From Pseudomonadota bacterium (lineage in GTDB: Bacteria > Chloroflexota > UBA6077 > JAJPHF01): DNA of 16,303 nucleotides. Location of the stretch: positions 1 to 16,303 of the forward strand of contig JAJPHF010000125.1 in assembly GCA_021325365.1 (NCBI GenBank). The letters run 5' to 3'. The stretch's first letter is position 1. Every line of letters begins with the position of its first letter. The notes beneath the pieces are model-generated. The model saw only the letters and a program-made list of their open reading frames with translations. It was not told the origin of the DNA and made no database searches. This document shows positions 7,756 to 15,700 of the stretch, piece by piece. A program made the translations under genes and the position numbers.

Positions 7756-8349
7756 TTACTGGGCGCCCAGGCTGCGGCCGGCCGGCCGTGGGCGGTAAGG
7801 ATAGTGCAGCGTCTTGTCCGCGGCGAAGTTCTCGCGCAGGCCCGGCGTCGCGAGGTCCCAGTCGGGGCGACACTTCTGGAAGACGGCGCGCAGGTCGTGG
7901 CGCAGGTCTTCGGGCGACGGCCGGCCCCAGAACCAGTAACCGTTGTAGATCTTGTTGATGACCAGCCGCGGCTCCAGCACGAACGTGTACGGGATCATCG
8001 GATCGTGGTGCGGGTCGGTGTACTCCTGGATGTCCAGGTCCTTCTGCACGATTCGTCCCGGGTCCAACAGGAACGGCCACGGCGCACCCGTCGCGCTCCG
8101 CATGCGGTTCGCCTCGAGCGGGTCGTCGGTAGTAATCGTCACGAGCTTCGTGTAAGCCACCTGGATCGCGGGATACAGGGCAGCAAGCTCACGGTGCTGC
8201 ACGAGGTCTTTCGGTCAGAAGTTGCCGCGGGTGAGGACCACGACCATCGGGTCGCCACCCTGAAGCTGCGAGAGGCAGCGCGTCTCGCCCATGTGGTCGG
8301 GTAGCTCGTAGTCCGGGAACGTGGTGCCTGGCACGATGTCCGCCCGCAT
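7756..8349 (-). CDS. Redoxin (AhpC/TSA-like) with in-frame TGA at the active-site position; candidate selenoprotein
   Basis: The frame runs from ATG 8349 (GGAGAG five bases upstream) to TAA 7756 and gives 197 residues if codon 45 (TGA, 8217-8215) is decoded. Thioredoxin-fold redoxin features: N-terminal VPGTTFPDYELPDH, the GGDPMVVVLTRGNF strand, then TGA, then PKDLVQHRELAALY, VTITTDD, PWPFLLDPGRIVQKDLDI and IPYTFVLEPRLVI. From memory, relatives carry a cysteine where the TGA sits (G-F-C-P-K-D). TGA at a redox-active Cys is the hallmark of selenocysteine insertion. A modest stem-loop (GCAGCA/TGCTGC, loop 9 nt) lies 14 nt after the TGA, a bacterial SECIS-like location. Alternatives: a Cys-to-stop substitution (pseudogene) or sequencing error. 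No sel genes are in the window. The product is probably cytosolic; the substrate is unknown. Confidence 0.75.
8180..8200 (-). promoter_or_regulatory. Candidate bacterial SECIS stem-loop after the redoxin TGA
   Basis: On the minus strand, 14 nt after the TGA, GCAGCA pairs perfectly with TGCTGC around the 9-nt loop CCGTGAGCT. The loop starts 20 nt after the TGA, inside the usual spacing for bacterial SECIS elements. The conserved loop G is expected in the first two positions but is third here, and the stem is only 6 bp. The call is therefore tentative. Confidence 0.3.
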
Positions 8350-8451
8350 CTCTACTCTCCGTGCGAGGATCGACCAGCACCGTACCACCGGCCGTGCGAG
8401 AGCGCAAGAGCCGGCAGTCTATCGGAGCCTCCCCCTCCTCCGTGAGTCTAC

Positions 8452-8488
8452 GTTGGCAACCTTCACCCGTAGGGTGAAGGTTGCCAAC
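8452..8488. repeat. Perfect 17-bp-stem palindrome with 3-nt loop
   Basis: GTTGGCAACCTTCACCC, loop GTA, then the exact reverse complement. It lies 103 bp upstream of the redoxin start. Together with the 13-bp-stem element at 6952 it is the second very tight, perfect hairpin in the window. There is no adjacent T-run. Confidence 0.85.
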
Positions 8489-8665
8489 GCGAATCCACGG
8501 GTTTGGGTCACCCCCCGCGTCTTGCGGCCGGTCACCAGACCCCGCCGGCTGCGCCGGACGATCGCCTCCCGCCAATGCATTACCTTGTAGGGGCGCCGCT
8601 TGCTGCGCCCTGCCCAGTCGCCATCCGGCCCGGTGTCCTAGCGCATCCGGCACAGGCTTCCCGTG

Positions 8666-8690
8666 CTCCCCCTCTCCTAAGGGAGAGGGG
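8666..8690 (+). repeat. CCCTCTCC/GGGAGAGGG repeat, copy 2 (degenerate)
   Basis: CTCCCCCTCTCC-taa-GGGAGAGGGG, followed by a worn version of the TTGGGGTGAGGG tail (GCAGCGGGGCGAGG). Confidence 0.6.
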
Positions 8691-8710
8691 GGCAGCGGGG
8701 CGAGGTCCGC

Positions 8711-8736
8711 CCCTCCCCCTCTCCCCATCGGAGAGG
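8711..8736 (+). repeat. CCCTCTCCC repeat, copy 3 (degenerate)
   Basis: CCCTCCCCCTCTCCCC followed by ATCGGAGAGG; the right arm is shortened and the GGGGTGAGGG tail is not adjacent. Confidence 0.5.
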
Positions 8737-8786
8737 AGCGACGCTCGCAGTATTCCGCGTCGCAGGGTGAGAGCCCGCCCTCGTCC

Positions 8787-8823
8787 CTCCCCCTCTCCCC
8801 CTGGGAGAGGGTCGGGGTGAGGG
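8787..8823 (+). repeat. CCCTCTCCC/GGGAGAGGG repeat, copy 4
   Basis: CTCCCCCTCTCCCCC, then TGGGAGAGGGTCGGGGTGAG ending in GG. It is nearly the same as copy 1 at 6038-6072, including the tail. Confidence 0.75.
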
Positions 8824-9017
8824 CGTCCCTCTCCGGTTACTTCGCCAAGCCGGCCCGGTCGCAGGCCGCGAGGCGCGCAGGAGAGCGCCCGCCGTCCGGC
8901 GCGACGTGGTCGCCTATCTTACGCCGTACACGCCTTCCCCGCACCCGCCGCCCGCGCCCGGCCCGAGGCACCCCGCCCCGCCGGCCCGGCCCGCGGCGGG
9001 ACAGCGCGGGAGTATCG

Positions 9018-9124
9018 TACGGGGTAAACGATGCGACCTTCCGCGCCCGACCAGCGCGCGCAAACCCGCGCCCGGCCTAGCAGTTAACCATCCGGTCAAG
9101 GAGCATCGTTTGACCGTTCCTCGG
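9018..9124 (+). repeat. 107-bp inverted repeat, copy A
   Basis: Matches the reverse complement of 16197-16303 at 102 of 107 positions without gaps. Inside are a 10-nt arm TAAACGATGC (9025-9034) that can pair with GCATCGTTTG (9103-9112, one U-G pair), and a dyad CGGTCAA-N10-TTGACCG (9093-9116) whose loop is GGAGCATCGT. An 18-codon frame starting at ATG 9030 and ending in TAA is also present in both copies. It carries no recognisable protein domain. The role is unknown: candidates are a regulatory leader, an operator-bearing repeat or a small mobile palindromic element. Confidence 0.9.
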
Positions 9125-9271
9125 CTAAATTACTCGGCCCGTGGGTGGCTCCGCTGGCCCGATCAAGTCTGCTGCTGCCACGGGCCGCGCGTACGGCAAA
9201 AACGCCCGGCGCGCACGCCACGCGGATCGCGCCAGCATGGTTTGTCGCCCTTGTCGGCACCTGTCCGCAGC

Positions 9272-10387
9272 TCAGTTCTCCGGCACGCGGCCGATCTCGG
9301 CCAGCACCTCCTCCGTGAGGTCGGTGCCCCAGACGGCCGCCATCGCGGCTTCCGAAACAGGCTCGGGGATGAGGCCCTGCTCGCGGAAGAACTGATAACA
9401 GGCAACCTGCGAGTCCCGGTTGGGCAAGCCGTTCGGGTTCATGCCGATGGGCACGATGTCGTGGACCGCGCCCACGTCGATGCCGGAGAAGCGCGCGATG
9501 ATCGCGTCGAGTGTAGCCTTGTCGGCCTCGCCCGGGCGGCCGGCCACCGCGTCGTCATAGGTACGATGCGCGCGCAAGTAGGCTCTTACGAAGCGCTTGG
9601 CGATCGGCCGCTGGTTGTAGAAGTCGGGCGTCAGACCGGCAAGCCCGAGCGTGAGGTACGGAAACATCTCGTCCAGGCCGACGATCTTCACCACGGCCTC
9701 CTGGTGCAAGGCATAGGTCAGCGCGGGATCGCCCAGCGAGGCGACGTCGATGGCGCCGTTCATCAGCGCCGTCAGCGTCTCGGTGATCGGCAGCGGCTGA
9801 ATGTTGATGTCGTCCAGCGTCATCCCGACGCGCTTCAGACCGACGCCCACCGCGCAGCCAATCAGCGTGCCGGCGCCCGGCGGCGTGACCGCCACCATCT
9901 GGCCGCGCAAGTCTTCCAGCCGCCGAACACGGCCCGCGTCGTAGACGGGCTTGCGCGCGACGATGGCATTGGTGGACCGGCCGGGGATGAACTGGTAGAT
10001 GTCAAGCACGGCCTTGAGCTGCACACCGCGCGCGACCGCGTTCCACAAGGCAGGATTGGTGGAGATGCCGCCCGCCTCGAGCTGGCCGGTCGCCAGCGCC
10101 GGGATGATCTCGGACGCGCTGCTGAACGGGACCAGATCGACGTCCAGCCCCTCTTGCGCAAAGTAGCCGAGGTCGCGCGCGATGTACGCGCCAGCGTAGA
10201 CACTGCCCTGTTGCACGCCGTAGCGCACCGAGATGAGGGCCGGCGGCGCGGCCGTCGCGCGGGCAGCGTTGGCGGTGTCCGTGGCGGGGGGCGACGTCTC
10301 GGACCGAGGCGCGGTGCTCGGGTTCGCGGTACAGGCCGCTACCATCACGAGCAGGGGCAGGGTGATGCTGCGCCACAGGCCGAGCAT
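9272..10387 (-). CDS. NMT1/SsuA-like ABC transporter substrate-binding lipoprotein
   Basis: A 371-residue solute-binding protein. ATG 10387 has GAGGAG six bases upstream. The signal peptide ends in a canonical lipobox VAAC (Cys19), so the product is probably a membrane-anchored lipoprotein, followed by a Ser/Thr/Pro linker to about residue 48. Family features: YGVQQGSVYAGAYIARDLGY with F and QEGLDVDLV next, LATGQLEAGG, RRLEDLRGQMVAVTPPGAGT and LMNGAIDVASLGDPAL. This places it in the NMT1/THI5-like (SsuA/TauA/ThiY) fold class. These proteins bind nitrate, sulfonates, taurine or pyrimidine precursors; the ligand cannot be chosen here. No permease or ATPase gene lies beside it. Confidence 0.9.
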   Translation of the reverse strand: MLGLWRSITLPLLVMVAACTANPSTAPRSETSPPATDTANAARATAAPPALISVRYGVQQGSVYAGAYIARDLGYFAQEGLDVDLVPFSSASEIIPALATGQLEAGGISTNPALWNAVARGVQLKAVLDIYQFIPGRSTNAIVARKPVYDAGRVRRLEDLRGQMVAVTPPGAGTLIGCAVGVGLKRVGMTLDDINIQPLPITETLTALMNGAIDVASLGDPALTYALHQEAVVKIVGLDEMFPYLTLGLAGLTPDFYNQRPIAKRFVRAYLRAHRTYDDAVAGRPGEADKATLDAIIARFSGIDVGAVHDIVPIGMNPNGLPNRDSQVACYQFFREQGLIPEPVSEAAMAAVWGTDLTEEVLAEIGRVPEN

Positions 10388-10687
10388 GCGCGTCTCCTCA
10401 CTCGTCTCCGCCGTACCGACCGCGCGGGCGAGGCGCGCTGGCCGGCCATGCGGGCGGCCCTAGTATACGCCCCGGGTCGCGTCCCAACAGCGGCGGCCGG
10501 GCGGCCCGAGCTACGGGCGGGGCTGGTCGGCCGAGGGCAGCGTGTCGAGCAGGTTGCTCTGGCAGCGGCGGCCGGGCGGCGCACGCTAGAAACGGGGCAG
10601 TCGGACCACCGACTGCCCCGTGGGTGGACGAGCAAACACGCTGCGTGGGGTGATAGCGGGATGCGCTCAGGAGCGCCGGTCAGCACC
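10388..10687. other. 300-bp intergenic region between the MarR-like gene and the minus-strand lipoprotein
   Basis: No gene seen. It holds an 18-bp direct repeat CAGCGGCGGCCGGGCGGC (10488-10505 and 10563-10580), the hairpin at 10592-10621, and a 14-bp motif shared with the redoxin 3' region (10655-10668). The promoter of the minus-strand lipoprotein must lie in its left part, but no clear -35/-10 pair is visible. Confidence 0.6.
10592..10621 (-). terminator. Strong hairpin after the MarR-like gene
   Basis: ACGGGGCAGTCGG and its exact reverse complement flank a 4-nt loop (13-bp stem). On the minus strand the stem is followed directly by a short run (TTTCT). It lies 67 bp after the MarR-like stop and about 205 bp before the next minus-strand gene. 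An intrinsic terminator with a weak T-tract is the simplest reading. Confidence 0.55.
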
Positions 10688-11230
10688 TCAGCGGCAGGCT
10701 GGTGCGTGCGGGACGCCACGCTCCAGCGCCCCGAGACCGTGCGCCAGCGCGGCCTGCTCGGAGCCGCTGGCGTCGTCGAGGAGGGCACGGATCGCCGCGA
10801 CGGCGCGGTCCTGTATCGCCCGCTGGAGCGCGGCGCCGGCGGGCGTCAGCCGCACTAGCGCGTCGTCGTTCTCGGCGGGCGGGTCGGCGTGAACGAGCAC
10901 GATGCGGCCGCCCGGGCTCAGCCGCGAGGAGGCGGCGCGATGCGCACGGTAAGCCGCGCCCGAGGCCTCCACGAGGCCCCGCCGCGCCAGGTCGTCGAGG
11001 AGCGCCGCGAGTCGGCCTCGGCTGACGTCCAGGTCGCGCGCCAGATCCGTGCGGCCCATGGGTCGTCGTGCGAGCGCCCGAAGCAGGCGGAGGTGCGGGC
11101 GTCGCAGGCCCGCGGTATCGGGGGCGCCACGCACCTCCGCGGCGACCACCCGCGTGAGCTGCGGCAGCAGGTCGGCGACCTTGTGCGCGACCATCTCCGG
11201 GGCGCCGTCGCGCGTGTCGGACGTCATCAT
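10688..11230 (-). CDS. MarR-like winged-helix transcriptional regulator
   Basis: 180 residues starting at ATG 11230, with AAGGAG seven bases upstream; a second in-frame ATG follows directly. A winged helix covers about residues 44-105: LRRPHLRLLRAL, RRPMGRTDLARDLDVSRGRL, then AALLDDLARRGLVEA, typical of MarR/IclR-type regulators. The wing contains a long loop (about 90-125) before the strand DDALVRLTPAG that is typical of MarR proteins. The remaining helices (about 130-172) would dimerise. It is encoded divergently from the plus-strand lipoprotein (231 bp between starts) and upstream of the other lipoprotein on the same strand, so it may regulate either or both. The ligand is unknown. Confidence 0.8.
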   Translation of the reverse strand: MMTSDTRDGAPEMVAHKVADLLPQLTRVVAAEVRGAPDTAGLRRPHLRLLRALARRPMGRTDLARDLDVSRGRLAALLDDLARRGLVEASGAAYRAHRAASSRLSPGGRIVLVHADPPAENDDALVRLTPAGAALQRAIQDRAVAAIRALLDDASGSEQAALAHGLGALERGVPHAPACR

Positions 11231-11460
11231 AGCAGTGCTCCTTCCGCGGTCTGGGCCCTGCTAGCGGCTCAAGGTGAGGCGCACGGCGTCGGGGCGGGTG
11301 GAGATAGTTGCAGAGCCCAAATATTCAGACGTTAAAGTATAGGCCGGGGCCTGGGATGTCACAACGACTTGCACAGTCCGCGCCACCGCGGCGGCCGCCG
11401 GCCACGCGATACACTGGAACTGGTAAACCTCGGGGGGCAGGCGCGCGGGGAGGTGAGACG
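11231..11460. promoter_or_regulatory. Divergent promoter region between MarR-like gene and lipoprotein gene
   Basis: 230 bp between two divergent starts. The only AT-rich stretch is at about 11318-11342 (AAATATTCAGACGTTAAAGT then ATAGG), which includes TATACT on the minus strand and could hold -10 elements or a MarR operator. A weak dyad (TATTC...GTATA) is visible but not convincing. Confidence 0.35.
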
Positions 11461-12561
11461 ATGGCGAGGCGACTGGCAGGCGCGGTGCTGGCGCTCGCCG
11501 TGCTGACCGCGCTGGCGTGCAGTGGCGGCGGCTCGGCGCCCGCGGCGAAGACCAGCAGCGCGCCCACGGCGACGTCGAGCGGCAGCGCCCCGACGGCGGG
11601 GACCGTGCCGCCGGCATCCGTGTCGACCGCGGCACAGCCGTCCGCGGCCGTGAAGGTGCGCGGCGCCTGGGTGGCTGAGACGGCGAACCAGATGATCTGG
11701 CCGGTTGCCAAGGATGCCGGCTACTTCGACAAGTACGGGGTAGACTTCGACCTCAGCTACGTCTCCGGGAGCCTCACGTCGGTGGCGGCCATTGTGGGCG
11801 GCGACCTGGACATGACGAATGTCGCCGGCTCGGCTGTCGTTTCGGCGCAGGCCGAGGGCACCGACCTGGTGATGGTCGCCGGGTTCCTGAACCAGGCCAT
11901 CTTCCGCGTGATGGCCACACCCGACATTCAGCGGCTCGAAGACCTGAAGGGCAAGACAATCGCCGTCACGCGTGTCGGCAACGCCGACTACTTCGCCTGG
12001 CAGACGATTCTGGAGCACCTGGGCTGGTCGATGGATGACGTGCGCTTCGTGGCAGCCCAGAACGCGCCCGGCCAGGTAGCGCTGCTCTCCAACGGCGGTG
12101 CCCAGGCGATCGCGGTGTCGCCGCCGAACGACGTGCTCGCGGAGCAGATCGGCGCGCACCAGGTGTTGGACACCGTGACGCTCCATGAGCCGGAGCAGAA
12201 CAACGGCATCGCGGTGACCCGGCAATACCTGAACGAGCATCGCGACGCCGTGAAGCGCGTGATCCAGGCGAGCATCGAGGCGATGGCCCGGTGGAAGCAA
12301 GACCCGACGTTCGTCAAGGGCGTCATCAAGAAGTACCTGCAGCAGGACCAGCAGCGGTTCATCGACGTGGGCTACGAGGCGTACGCGCCCGTATGGCCGG
12401 AGGCGCCGTACCCGACGCGTGAGGGCATGCTGAAGGTGATCCAGCAGGTGGCGACTCAGAACCCCAAGGCGGCTGGACTGAACGTCGACCAGATGATTGA
12501 CACGAGCCTGGTAAAAGAGCTGGAGGACAGCGGGTTCATCCGTCAGGTATACGGCCACTAG
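11461..12561 (+). CDS. NMT1/SsuA-like ABC transporter substrate-binding lipoprotein
   Basis: ATG 11461 is chosen over the more upstream ATG 11308 because GGAGGTGA sits just before it and a signal peptide begins there (MARRLAGAVLALAVLTALAC). Cys20 is the likely lipidation site, although the -3 Ala is not the ideal lipobox residue. The product is 366 residues with a Ser/Thr/Pro linker to about residue 60. The binding domain carries WPVAKDAGYFDKYGVDFDL, VGGDLDMTNVAGSAVVSA, LEDLKGKTIAVTRVG and YLNEHRDAVKRVI, all typical of NMT1/THI5-like proteins. The ligand is unknown. It is not a recent duplicate of the minus-strand lipoprotein: they share the fold, not close sequence. No transporter partner is in view. 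Confidence 0.9.
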   Translation: MARRLAGAVLALAVLTALACSGGGSAPAAKTSSAPTATSSGSAPTAGTVPPASVSTAAQPSAAVKVRGAWVAETANQMIWPVAKDAGYFDKYGVDFDLSYVSGSLTSVAAIVGGDLDMTNVAGSAVVSAQAEGTDLVMVAGFLNQAIFRVMATPDIQRLEDLKGKTIAVTRVGNADYFAWQTILEHLGWSMDDVRFVAAQNAPGQVALLSNGGAQAIAVSPPNDVLAEQIGAHQVLDTVTLHEPEQNNGIAVTRQYLNEHRDAVKRVIQASIEAMARWKQDPTFVKGVIKKYLQQDQQRFIDVGYEAYAPVWPEAPYPTREGMLKVIQQVATQNPKAAGLNVDQMIDTSLVKELEDSGFIRQVYGH

Positions 12562-12736
12562 CGCGGTAGCGAGGGCGATGCCAGATCGCAACGTACACTG
12601 GTCCGATCGTCAGGCAGCGGTGGCCTGTGCGGCCCCGTCGTTGGCTGATCGGCCGGCTCCGATAGTGGACAGGGTGGCCCGGCCGCAGGCGGCGACACTC
12701 GACGAGCAACGGGCCCAGGTCGAGCCAGATCACAGG

Positions 12737-15700
12737 TTACTCCGCCTGCCGCAGCAGCGCGAGCAGGGCATCGCCGTAGGCGGCGAGTTTCGCGGGGCCG
12801 ATGCCGGGGACGAGCGCGAGGGTAGCATGGTCCAGCCCGGCCGGCGGCACGGCGGCGAGCGCGCGCAGCGTGGCGTCGGAGAACACCATGAAGGGGGCGA
12901 TGCCGGCCTCCGCGGCCTGCTGGCGGCGCCAGGCGCGCAGTCGCTCGAAGCGGTCCGCGTCGTACACTGCGGACCCGCGCGGCGGCACCCATGGCGCGGG
13001 CTGGCGGCCGTGGCTGGGCACGACGGGCGCGTCCCAGGGGGGCAGGCCCTGGCGGCCCCGCGCGGTTGGCACTAGCACGCTCAGCTCGCGGCCGTCGCGC
13101 GTGGTGGCGCGCTCGCGGGCCACGTAGTCCTCGGCCAGCAGGCGCTCCAGCGCTTTCTCGACGACGCTGGCTCCCAGGCCGCGCAGGGCGCCGTGGTAGC
13201 GCGTACGGTCGGGGCGGAGCGGCGCGGCCATCGAGCCGAGCAGCACGCGGGTTAGGCCGGTCTTCGTGAGGGGGAACGGCGCGTCCGCGAGGCAGCCGAG
13301 GATGGCCGCGGCGGGGGGCAGGCTGGGGCCGGCGGGCTCGGCCGGCGCCGGCGCGGCGGTGGCCGTCGCGCCGGCGTGCGGGTGGCTGCCGGCTGCGTTC
13401 GCGCCGGGCGTGCGGCTGCCGGCCGCGCCCGCGCCGCGCGGTGGGCTGTCGGTCGCGTCCGCGGTGGGGGCGCAGACGTCGCAGGCGCCGCAGGGCGGGT
13501 CCAGCCGCTGGCCGAAGTGCTGGTAGATGCGGGCGTGGCGGCAGGTTCCGCGCTCGGCGTAGGCGACGATGTCGGCCACGCGGCGGTCTTGATGGGCGGC
13601 GTACTCGGCCAGCAGCCGCTCGAGCCGTGCGGCCGTGTCGGCGGGCACTGGGTGCAGGCGCACGGCGAGCGCCCGGCCGAGGGGGCGGTAGCGCAGCCGT
13701 CCAGCTTCGCGCGCGTCGAGCAGCCACGGCTCGACCTCGCCGGGGGGCAGGTCCAGCAGCGCCGCCAGGGCGAGGCCGTCGTAGCTCTTACGGCCGCCCC
13801 GCAGCAGCCGCTCCAGGCGCGGGTCGTCGGCCGCAGTGGCGGGCAGCAGCGGCTCGACAACCACCTCGCCAGGCACCATGCCCAGCCGCTCCAGCAGGCC
13901 GGCGCGGTCCAGCAGGCTGAGCGCCACGCGGCCGCGCGTCTCGGCCCCCTCGTCGTCCAGTCCGTCGCCCAGCCCGCGCTCGTCCACCAGGCCCACGTCG
14001 GCGCCGCCAAGCTGCACCCGCACGCCCTTGTAGACCGCGCGCAGATCCTCCAGACTAAGCCGCTCGCGCGTCAGCCAGCGCGTCAGGTTCGCCTTGTCGC
14101 TAGAGGCGTAGAGGAGGACGCAGCGGGCGGGGCGGCCGTCGCGGCCGGCGCGGCCCGACTCCTGGACGTAGGCTTCGAGCGATTCGGGCAGGCTGAAGTG
14201 GACGACGAGGCGGATGTTCGCCTTGTCGACGCCCATGCCGAACGCTACGGTGGCGACGATGACGCGCGTGCGGTCGACCATGAAGGCGTCCTGCACAGCA
14301 GCGCGCTGGTCGGGCGGCAGACCGGCGTGATAGTGGGCGGCCTGCACGCCGTTGCGGCGCAGCAGGGCCGCTAGCTCCTCGGTGCGCTGGCGCGAGTTCA
14401 CGTAGACCACCACGCTGCCGCGCTCAGCGCGGCAGAGGGCGACCAGCGCGCGCATCTTGGCGTCCACGTTGGGCTGGTGCTGCACCTCGTAGCGCAGGTT
14501 GGGCCGAAACAGCGGCGTCTGGATCACGTCGAGAGTGCGGCCGAGCGCGCGGCCGATGTCGGCGCGCACGGCCGGCGGGGCGGTGGCGGTGACGGCGAGC
14601 AGCGGCGGGCCGCCCAGACGCTGCAGCGCCGCGCCGATGGTCAGGTAGTCGGGGCGGAAGTCGTGGCCCCAGGCGGAGACGCAGTGCGCCTCGTCGATCA
14701 CCATGCGCACCACGCCGGCGCGGCGCAGCGCGGCGACGAGCGTCGGCTGCGCCAGGCGCTCGGGCGCCACGTACAGCAGGCGGTAGCGTCCGGCGCCCAG
14801 CGCCTCGGTACGCTCGTGGACCTCGGCGGCGTCGAGCGCGGAGTTGAGGATTGTGGCGCGCTCGTAGATCGGCGGCGGCAGGTTGTCGAACTGGTCCTTC
14901 ATGAGGGCGATCAACGGTGAGACGACGACGGTTACGCCGTCGAGCAGCATCGCGGGCAGCTGGAAGCAGAGGCTCTTGCCGGCGCTGGTGGGCATGACGG
15001 CGAGCGTGTCGCGACCGTCGAGCACGGCTTGGCAGACGGCGGCCTGGCCCGGTCGAAAGGCGTCGAAGCCGAAATACTCGGCGAGCGCCCGCGCGAGCGC
15101 CGGCGAGGGTGGCGCCTCCTCGCTCGCCGCGACCACGGCGCTAGCTGGCTCGGCCACGGGCTGGCCGCGCGCTGGGACCGCGGGCGCCTCGCTCGCCCGG
15201 CCGGGATCGCTGCCACTGGTGAGCGGCACGGCCTGGTCCCCTGGGACCGCGGACGTCTCGGCGACCGGCCGGGCGCTTGGCAGGGACGCGGCATCGAGGC
15301 CATCGGCCACGGGATCGAGCGCAGCTACCGTGGCGGCGACGCGGTCGCGCGAGGCGGCGCGTAGCGCGGCGCGGCGCTGGGCTAGCTCGGCCTGCACCGC
15401 TGCCGCGCGCTCGGCCCGGCCGGCGGCGACGAGCGCCTCAGCGAGCGCCGCCAGGACCGTGGTCGCGCCGCCCTCGGCGAGCGGCTCCAGCAGCGCGACG
15501 GCGCCCGCCGCGTCGCCGGCCGCCAGCCACACGCGCGCCAAGCCGATCGTGGACGTCGTGCTCTGGGGGCTGAGCGCCCGCGCCTGTTCGAAGGCCGTCG
15601 CCGCCTCGTCCAGCGCGCCGGCGGCGAGGGCGACGCTGCCCGCGGCGCCCCAGGCGGTCACGGCGTCCGGCTGCTGCTCGACGCGGTCGCGGACGATGGC

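Larger units (their letters stand above)
8350..9271. other. 922-bp gene-free region rich in hairpins and repeats
   Basis: Open frames here on either strand are low-complexity Arg/Pro/Ala translations of repeats or shadows of neighbours, and none has a convincing start. Contents in order: a 17-bp-stem palindrome (8452-8488), a GGGGCGCCGC-type inverted motif (about 8590-8610), three CCCTCTCCC repeats (8666-8823), a Pro/Gly-codon-rich stretch, the 107-bp repeat copy A (9018-9124), and a 9-bp inverted repeat GGCCCGTGG/CCACGGGCC at 9136-9144 and 9178-9186. The last one lies just past the end of the minus-strand substrate-binding gene and may be its transcript end. Confidence 0.7.

Noticed and set aside
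8481..9080. 199-codon plus-strand frame in the repeat patch
   Set aside because: It translates the CCCTCTCCC repeats into Pro/Ser/Arg strings and has no start signal or domain.
9141..9153. T-box-like GGGTGGCTCCGC on the plus strand
   Set aside because: It differs from the GGGTGGNACCGCG core, and no aminoacyl-tRNA synthetase, amino-acid gene or specifier stem follows; downstream DNA is antisense to the lipoprotein gene.
8906..10858. 650-codon open frame on the plus strand
   Set aside because: It is antisense to the minus-strand lipoprotein over most of its length, and its translation is Arg/Ala/Gly/His-rich shadow sequence with no domain signature.
12611..12627. CAGGC/GCCTG hairpin between the convergent lipoprotein and recQ genes
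   Set aside because: A 5-bp stem without a T-tract is too weak to call a terminator; nothing else stands out in 12562-12736.
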